Source: Polytrichum commune (taxonomy: Eukaryota; Streptophyta; Polytrichopsida; Polytrichales; Polytrichaceae). From it: a DNA stretch of 64,000 bases. The notes beneath the pieces are model-generated. The model did not search any database. It saw only the letters and a list, made by a program, of their open reading frames with translations, and was not told the DNA's origin. A program made the translations under genes and the position numbers. Where the stretch lies: positions 12,276,001-12,340,000 of the forward strand of contig OX485804.1 in NCBI GenBank assembly GCA_950295325.1, in the 5' to 3' direction. Below, piece after piece: positions 56,911 through 64,000 of this stretch (its first letter is position 1; every line of letters starts with the position of its first letter).

Positions 56911-59900
56911 TAAAGCAAAATAGAGTTCAATGACAACAACAAAGTTTTTGCTAGTAGCTTGAAGCACCCTTTTGGCCGAGCCCGTAGGGGGGGCCAAAAT
57001 GTGAGATAGTAGATTTGCCTTGTTGTCCAACGTGGAAGTTGGAATGTGGTGTGCCCCTGCACTTACCCACTTTGAATTTTGCATGGCTACATTGATTGAA
57101 CTTTTATCTTGAGATGCTAGAAAAATGACAATAAATCTATAAATTATGAAAAAAAGCGGGCAAACTTTGAATATTAAGCATATTGCATCATGACAATAAT
57201 TCAATGTAAAACACAACAATTTCATGTCCCCACCAACATGAATATGAAAATCAAGTTTTATTTTTTGCTCGATTGAGAGTCAAATTAAGGGTTTTGGAAA
57301 AGAGAGGCTTTCAAGTCCCCATCCTCAAACTTCAACCATCCTGTACAATTGTGTCAACCATCTTTCGTTTATGGGGAAAATTAGCACACACTTCATTGGT
57401 CAAGATAATGCTCAATGTAAATTAGTGGAAATTAGTTTGGGCGCTCAAAGTGTTGAACCACACATCACTCTACAATAATGCATTTCAAATAAGTTCCATT
57501 CAATTAATTTGGGGTCTTTGAAATTAATTTCTAAATATGTAACATGAGATGATCTAAGACTTAGGTTATTTTTTCAAATTTTATTTTAAATTAAATTAGA
57601 ACATGTTTCAGCATTCAACCTTCCTTAAACAAATTGCGGCGAAGTTTCTCCACAAGCTTGAGTGTGATTCACAAGTTTTGTACTAGCTAGTTTTGGGGAT
57701 TGGATAAGATTCAAGTGGGTCACAAATCCAAGCAGGAGTGGGATGTCCACCATGATATGCTTATGTAACTACTTGATCTCAATTGTTGTTTTTCTCATCT
57801 CATTTGTGTGGTATTGACAACATATTCATTAGTGTTGGCAATGTTAAAATCCAATTGGGTATACTTGGAGAGAGACTTGAGCAACATGTGAAATTGGTTG
57901 TCAAAGAAGGAAATTTCTTTATTTATTTTTGGATTGGACTACTATTTTGTGACTTACAAAAAAACCAAAATTGTATGTGTTTATCTCTAGAAGTGGACTT
58001 TGAGTAGAAGTGCACAATCTCCTATATTTATGTGACCAAATTATGTCAATTTTGAATAACACATTGCTTTCAAAGCTTGGAAAACATGGTTACAACAAAA
58101 TCAACAAAATTTTAAATTTTAAAATGTGAAGGGCTCTTGAAAAAGTTAAAGTTCATGTGAAGTGCATTTATTTTTGTGCCCTTCAATTTGAAGTGCATAC
58201 AAGGACTTGAACCTTGATAGGAGATTCAAAGGCCTCCTTCAAAAGCTTTGTGAGCGTTTTTCTTAGTGCATTGGTACCTAGTCATCAAAGTCAACCATGA
58301 AAGTCACCAAAAGTGGGGATCCAAGGACCTCAATTTTGAAGGAATCTCCATTATTATCCACTTCCAAGACTTGTGTTAGTGAGATTATTTCAAAATAATT
58401 TAAAGAAAGAAGCAAACTCCACTTTTGAGAAACATTTGAGTTCCTTTCTTGAGTTTGATTCTATTTGGGGTGTACACAAGTTGTGAGAGGAGCAAGGAGT
58501 GATTAGATAAGCATGTGCATATACGTGGAAAATAAAATAAAATAATTCTTTGGTTACATAAAGACGAAACATGTTAGCCCCTAAAACTCAAAGAAGCCCT
58601 TCAAGACTTTATGATTACATTGACACAAGGGACCATCAGGGGATGTCAACCCCAATGGATCCTCATACTTTACGGTAACTCTATTATAAGTTGATCCAAT
58701 CTTTTGCAAAGTATGATTGATGTGATCATTGATTGACTACATGAGATTTAAAATGAGGAATTGTGTCCTAACAACAATGTAAACTCATCCATTGGCAATA
58801 TAGAGACTCTAGTAAAAATCACCACCTATAAGTTTGTGGTTAACTCATTTCAAATGGGTCTTCTAGACTTTAAATTTGAGCTCTTGTGCTATTTAAGGGT
58901 CAAATAAATTATGTTAAGGTAGACATGCCCAACATCAACACCATCTATATAGATCTATGATATATCATGGTCATACATCCCTTAGCATGCATGCAAGGAT
59001 GTCCAATATTATCCAAGAGGTAAATCCAGCTCGCATCCAACTTTGAGAGTTGACAAAGTTCAGATTACTTCAACAAGTAGAATAAATGTTCTCTAGATCT
59101 CTACTCCCTAACAATTGGGAGGGCCTATGTGATCACTCCAAGAAATTGAGAACCTTCACTTTGACCTCCTATAATGTTTGCATCTCAACTTTGATTATGA
59201 AACTTGAAATCACATTTTGTTTACGTTGCAATTTCTTACATGATGAGACGATTCTCGATTAGTCCCAAAAATCAAAATTGTTTATGGAATTGGAAGTGCT
59301 CACGATAGGACCACGTAACTTACTCAGAAAGCCGCGAGTGTTGGACACTTTACTAATCATTTGCAATGAATTAATATTTTAGATGAAGACATGTATATGC
59401 AAAGTTGAAAGCTCTTGAAAGTAGGCAAGAACTATTGTGTATATCTTTTGTGTCCAAGGCCAACGGATAACCTACATGTCGGCTTATTCCCTCCCGCATG
59501 GAAATTATGAAACATGGGTTCTATGATATGGACCCACTAAGGTAGACGTGTGTAATTTGGAATAAAATTTCTCTGCACCCACTTCTCATAGGATATGAAA
59601 CACACAATTAGTGGGAGATGATTAGCCATTCTAAATCATGCATGTAGTCATTTGCCTCATAAAATTTGAAGCTTATATCAATCTCTTATTCATTCTCAAA
59701 GTGAAGATTCTCGGACTCATCAAGTGGTCATATAGGTCTCCGCAATCATGTTGATTATTGAAACTAAAATGGTTAGCATATTTTGAGCACGTAATCCAAC
59801 CTCTACTAAACACATGTCTTTTTGGTGTCCATTCTTAGATCCACATCTAACCATGTACCAGTGAAATACATGTGTCCAAATTATTGCTATGTTGGAATTA

Positions 59901-60510
59901 GGCACATCTACCTTAGTACCACATGGATTGAACTTTGCAGGCAAGTTATCAACATTGTTATTGGGACCTTGGGACAAATTTCTTGGAAAGAAATGAGCAG
60001 AGGAAGACTCTTTATACACAATCATGCTGGGTGCACAAACTTAACTTGAACTTAAACTTAGACGTTTAACACACATACACCAAGCACTAACATGAAAGGG
60101 TGTTCATCTGGCAACTTTCATTTGGAGGATCTAGTAGCCCCTTTATAGTACATTTGAGTCCATGTTTAAGACCGTTCTTCACATTACTATGGGTCCCATA
60201 ATAACAATTCATTTTGCACACTACACAAAGCTCTGCATTGATAAGAAATTGAAGCTAGGATTTCATTTGATTAAAGAATAGTTGACTCCCTTATGAAAAA
60301 ATAAAATAAAGAAGATTATCTTCATGTAAGATATTGGTCATACATCTCAAAAGAACATTTGAGGGGCAAAAACCATGGTTTTGGACCCACCCAAATATAT
60401 ATAAAAAATTTATTTGAGGTGTATTTTGATTTCGATTTATCCCATTTGAAAAAAAAATGGAAAAGAAATGTTGTTTTGATGCGATGTAAATTGGGCTTGT
60501 TCTCTTGTAC
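56911..60510. repeat. Mosaic of further C/D-family repeat copies
   Basis: 57,200-58,010 is a diverged inverted relative of 41,050-41,900. 59,100-59,270 resembles 11,690-11,860 in the same orientation, and 59,580-60,010 is an inverted relative of ~13,250-13,620. 60,300-60,510 resembles the 12.0-12.2 kb part of block C. 58,050-59,090 shows nothing I recognise. No gene is supported. Confidence 0.55.
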
Positions 60511-63500
60511 GTGGTCCTAGGGGTGAGCCAATGGGACATCTATAGGTTTAGTGCCTACACCCATTAGGGGCCGATTCCCACTTAAGATGCTTTTATTCAA
60601 TGTAACAACTAATCTTAAGCATTTTTTCATAATCCATAAATTATGAAAAGAATTGGGCAAAATTTGAATAGTAAGAATATTGCATCATGAAATATAAATT
60701 AATGTAAAAAACAACAATTTCATGCCCACACCAACATGATTATGAAAATCATGTTTTTTCTGCTCGATTGAGAATCAAATTAAGGGATATGGAAAAAAGA
60801 GAGGTGGTCAAGTCCCCATCCTCAAACTTCAACTATCCCCTACAATTGTGCCAACCATCTTTTATTTATGGGGAAAATTAGCATACACTTCATTGGTCAA
60901 GATCATGCTCAATATAAATTTGTGGACATTAGTTTACGGCACTCAAAGTGTTGGACCAGACCTCACTCTACAATGATTCATTTCAAATGAGTCCCATTCA
61001 ATTCATTTGGGGTCTTTGAGGCTAATTTATAAATATGTAACATAAAATAATCTAAGACTTAGGTTATTTTATAAAATTAATTTTTGTTTTGAATAAGAGC
61101 ATGTTTCAACATTAAACCTTCCTTAAACAAATTGTAGCGAAGTTTCTGCACAAGCTTGAGTGTGATTCACAAGTTTTGTACTAGCTAGTTTTGGGGATTG
61201 GATAACATTCAACTGGGTCACAAATCCAAGCAAGAGTGGGTTGTCCACCATGATATGCTAATCTAACTACTTGATCTCAATTATTGTTTTTCTCATTCTC
61301 ATTCTCATTAGAGTGACAATAGCAGTAGTCTTGACAACATATTCATTAGTGTTGGCATTGTTAAAATCAAATTGGGTTTACTTGGAGAGAGACTTGATCA
61401 ACGTGTGAAATTGGTTGTCAAAGAAGGAAATTTGTTTATTTATTTTCAGATTGGGCTAGTCTATTTACGACTTATAAAAGAACCAAGAATTGTATGTGTT
61501 TATCTCTAGAAGTGGACTTTGGATAGAAGTACACAATCTCTTGTATTTATGTGACCACAACTCAAAGAAGTGGGTGTCTAGCCCTGGTTGCCAAATTTCA
61601 CCACTCATTTATAAGAAAATATCTTCCTTGCTACACTAGATATGATATTTAGTGTGACTTACTATTTGGAGTTACACAATGCTATTCTTTTCTCCCTATT
61701 AATGTAGATTTTTACCAGCCTGGTAAACATGTTAATGTTCTATAACATCCAAACATCCAATTTAACCTTTCTTAGCCAAAAAATGAGATATACAGTAAAT
61801 AATTAGAGCATTGTGTGATTCTAAGTAGTAGGTGACACTAAATACAACAATATTTAGTGTTGTATGTTGTTTTTCAGCAACTCAATAAGTATAATATTCA
61901 TGGGAACGTGTGGAGATGCTCCTCTTAATTAGTATCCACATCCTTAATTATCTTAATTAGACTAGACTGGTAGGAATTAGAACGACTCCAAAGTAAGCTT
62001 CCTACCGTTTGACACAGCTCCTATTCACTACTGCTGCTGCTACTACGCAGCTATGATGACTTATTTAGGTCGGTGAACTCTCCGCGGCCCTCAAGTCAAG
62101 ACTGTCAAGTCATTCAAAGAATGATATTCTTATTCTTATTATTCTTATTATTATCATTTTTTGCAACTTTGGATTCATGGTTGGAGAAAGTGTGAATTAA
62201 TTAATGTGACAGACTGACTGTCCCAGGCATCTCAGGCCCTGCTCGGCGCTGAGTACGATGTCAGCAAGTTGCAAGAAACTTCCTCCAGTGTTGGAGAAAC
62301 TTCATGGGCCCGGCGGTGACTGAAGCAGAGTTCGGGAAGTCTTTGAAGACTTAGTGGCTAATTGCCGGTAGTTGCTATGAAGGGTGGGATTTTTTCCAAT
62401 TTACATCGGCAAGAGCCGGTCTTTTGTAAAATCAATCGGCCAATTGCCTATATTTTCATATTTTCATTGGCCAATATCCGATTAAATGGAATTCATATCG
62501 GCACTAATTGTTTAAAAAATGTACGAAAAGTTATTAGAAATCATTTCTTAGTACAAAATCTTGAATAAGCGAAAAGAAAGGCATGTTCAAAACTTTAAAT
62601 TTGAAGAGTTAATATCCTTGGCAGGAATTGAACCTAGCTAGCAATGCCTTCACCGCTTGAAGGCCAAGGGTCCCCCAATTCTTCATAGAAGCAATTGGAT
62701 TTGGTCATGGAAAGGTTGCATAATTCAAAAAGTTTAAGGTTTAGGGTACTTCCTCAAGTGCATCATCAAATGCCCCAGACAAATAGCGCTCTGGATGCTT
62801 CGGGCTGAAATCCAGCAACTCACAAGAAGAATCGGCTACATTTACGGGACATTTTCTGGTTCATCGGCTAATTGCCAGAGGATTGAAATTACAGTCGGAT
62901 TGCCATCCGATGGTTGGAAATTTGGACCGGCCATGAGGGAATATCCATCGGCTGATAATGAACTAGCCGTCGGTTTTCCCCGAACATAGGACTGAAGGTC
63001 CACGAAACGCAGATGCTGGCCAGAGGCCCAGTGACTGGCTCTCCGGAGGATATTTAGTGTAGTCTGTTGTTTTATTGCAGCTCAATAAGTATAATATTCA
63101 GGAAGATGCCCGGAAGATGGCGAAAGCGTGTTGACACTGCTGCTGATGAAGCCACGCGGTGTGTTCACCCCCAGACTCTCGCTGGAAGCCTCCTCCACAC
63201 CCAGCTCTGCACACACTTCACCGTCTCTGTGGCTCCCTTGCTGCCATTCTCATCATCGTTACTTTGTCTACCCAAGCTCCTTCAACTTCCTCGCAGGCAA
63301 AGCAACCCTTTCAGCGATGTGCACCATAGCCGACCAGTCGACGGGAACGCCATAGTTCTCACTTTACTTCACCTGCACAGTTTGTTTCAGATCCGTGGGG
63401 AGGCTGTGTGCGGAGCAGTGGAATTGTTTGAGGGTTGGGTGTCGGTGGTGTCCGGAGCTTTGAGGTTTGTGAAGGCCACAGGAGTTGTGAGGAAGTAGCT

Positions 63501-64000
63501 TTGGCAATGTGTGTGGAGGTGTCATGTCATGTCATGTGTGGCTAGCTCGTGCCTGAGGCGACCTTCATTTCTTATGGACTAGTGGACCACAATTATTGCG
63601 ACGTTCTGTCAAGGCGGACAAGAAAAGGATAGCACCACTGTAGTGGACGTGTTGGCTTACAACTTTCTCTATTCTGGTCAGCTGGAGTGTAATATACGAC
63701 GACGAGATTTCTCAAAAGCTTCGACGATCCCTTTTGTGAGTTGTTCTGTAGCTCTTGAATCCATGTACTTGTAGACTTTTGAGAAACAAATCACATACTT
63801 ACTTCGAAGGTCGTCTTTGTCTTTGTCCACCACGGAAGGAGACATTCTTAGTGACCTACAAAACGAAATGGAAGTTTTCACAGGCTGGAATACACTTGAG
63901 TTGTCCTTAACCTCAACTCGACTTGTGCCCGGAGTTGGTTGTTTTGAATACAAGACCTTCCATCTTCGGAAAGTATGACCTGAAATCCTTTTGTTTGAGG
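60511..64000 (-). repeat. Inverted copy D' of block D, continuing off the window
   Basis: Reverse complement of 38,595-42,087 at high identity. The final bases of the window (CTGAAATCCTTTTGTTTGAGG) still match, so the true edge lies outside. The 91- and 143-residue frames are unchanged between copies. Confidence 0.85.

Overview
This is nuclear DNA of a land plant. The evidence is an intron-containing TIR-NBS-LRR resistance gene, spliced Mutator-type and other plant transposon genes, GT-AG introns, and long AT-rich intergenic tracts packed with nested repeats. The TIR domain opens with the form SHRGPDTK, which I associate more with non-flowering plants than with typical flowering-plant genes. 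The lineage cannot be fixed from the sequence alone, so treat that lean as weak.

Layout. 1-4.2 kb holds repeats and no convincing gene. 4.28-9.36 kb is block A, a recently duplicated repeat whose inverted copy A' is at 48.71-53.81 kb. 11.4-14.3 kb is block C, with an inverted, more diverged copy C' at 54.0-56.9 kb. 14,528-30,179 is a large nested transposon complex. Its outer TIR element carries fragments of an NBS-LRR gene, and into one of these a 12.6-kb Mutator-like element (MULE, 15,381-27,974) has inserted with a perfect 10-bp target duplication. 31.8-36.6 kb is an apparently intact TIR-NBS-LRR gene on the minus strand, the likely relative of the captured fragments. 38.6-42.1 kb is block D, with inverted copy D' at 60.5-64.0 kb running off the window. 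42.6-47.6 kb is a visibly GC-rich minus-strand gene cluster: a methyltransferase-like protein with a long acidic/proline-rich tail, an FCP1/NIF-type HAD phosphatase-like protein, and a third unrecognised protein. 57-60.5 kb holds further diverged members of the C/D repeat families.

The most notable object is the MULE. It carries two divergent genes. One is a MURA-type transposase with a SWIM zinc finger (minus strand, 2 exons, one in-frame stop). The other is a 12-13-exon plus-strand gene whose product joins a ParB-like domain (GNHR motif) to a permuted N4/N6-type DNA methyltransferase-like domain. Its second intron contains an array of about seven 360-bp tandem repeats. A phage/bacterial-style ParB-methyltransferase fusion carried as cargo by a plant Mutator element is the best candidate for an undescribed system here. 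A plausible but untested role is helping the element escape or alter host chromatin silencing, or marking or binding its own ends. The methyltransferase catalytic motif is changed (DLPE in place of DPPY/F/W), and the gene shows one probable frameshift, so this copy is probably not fully functional.
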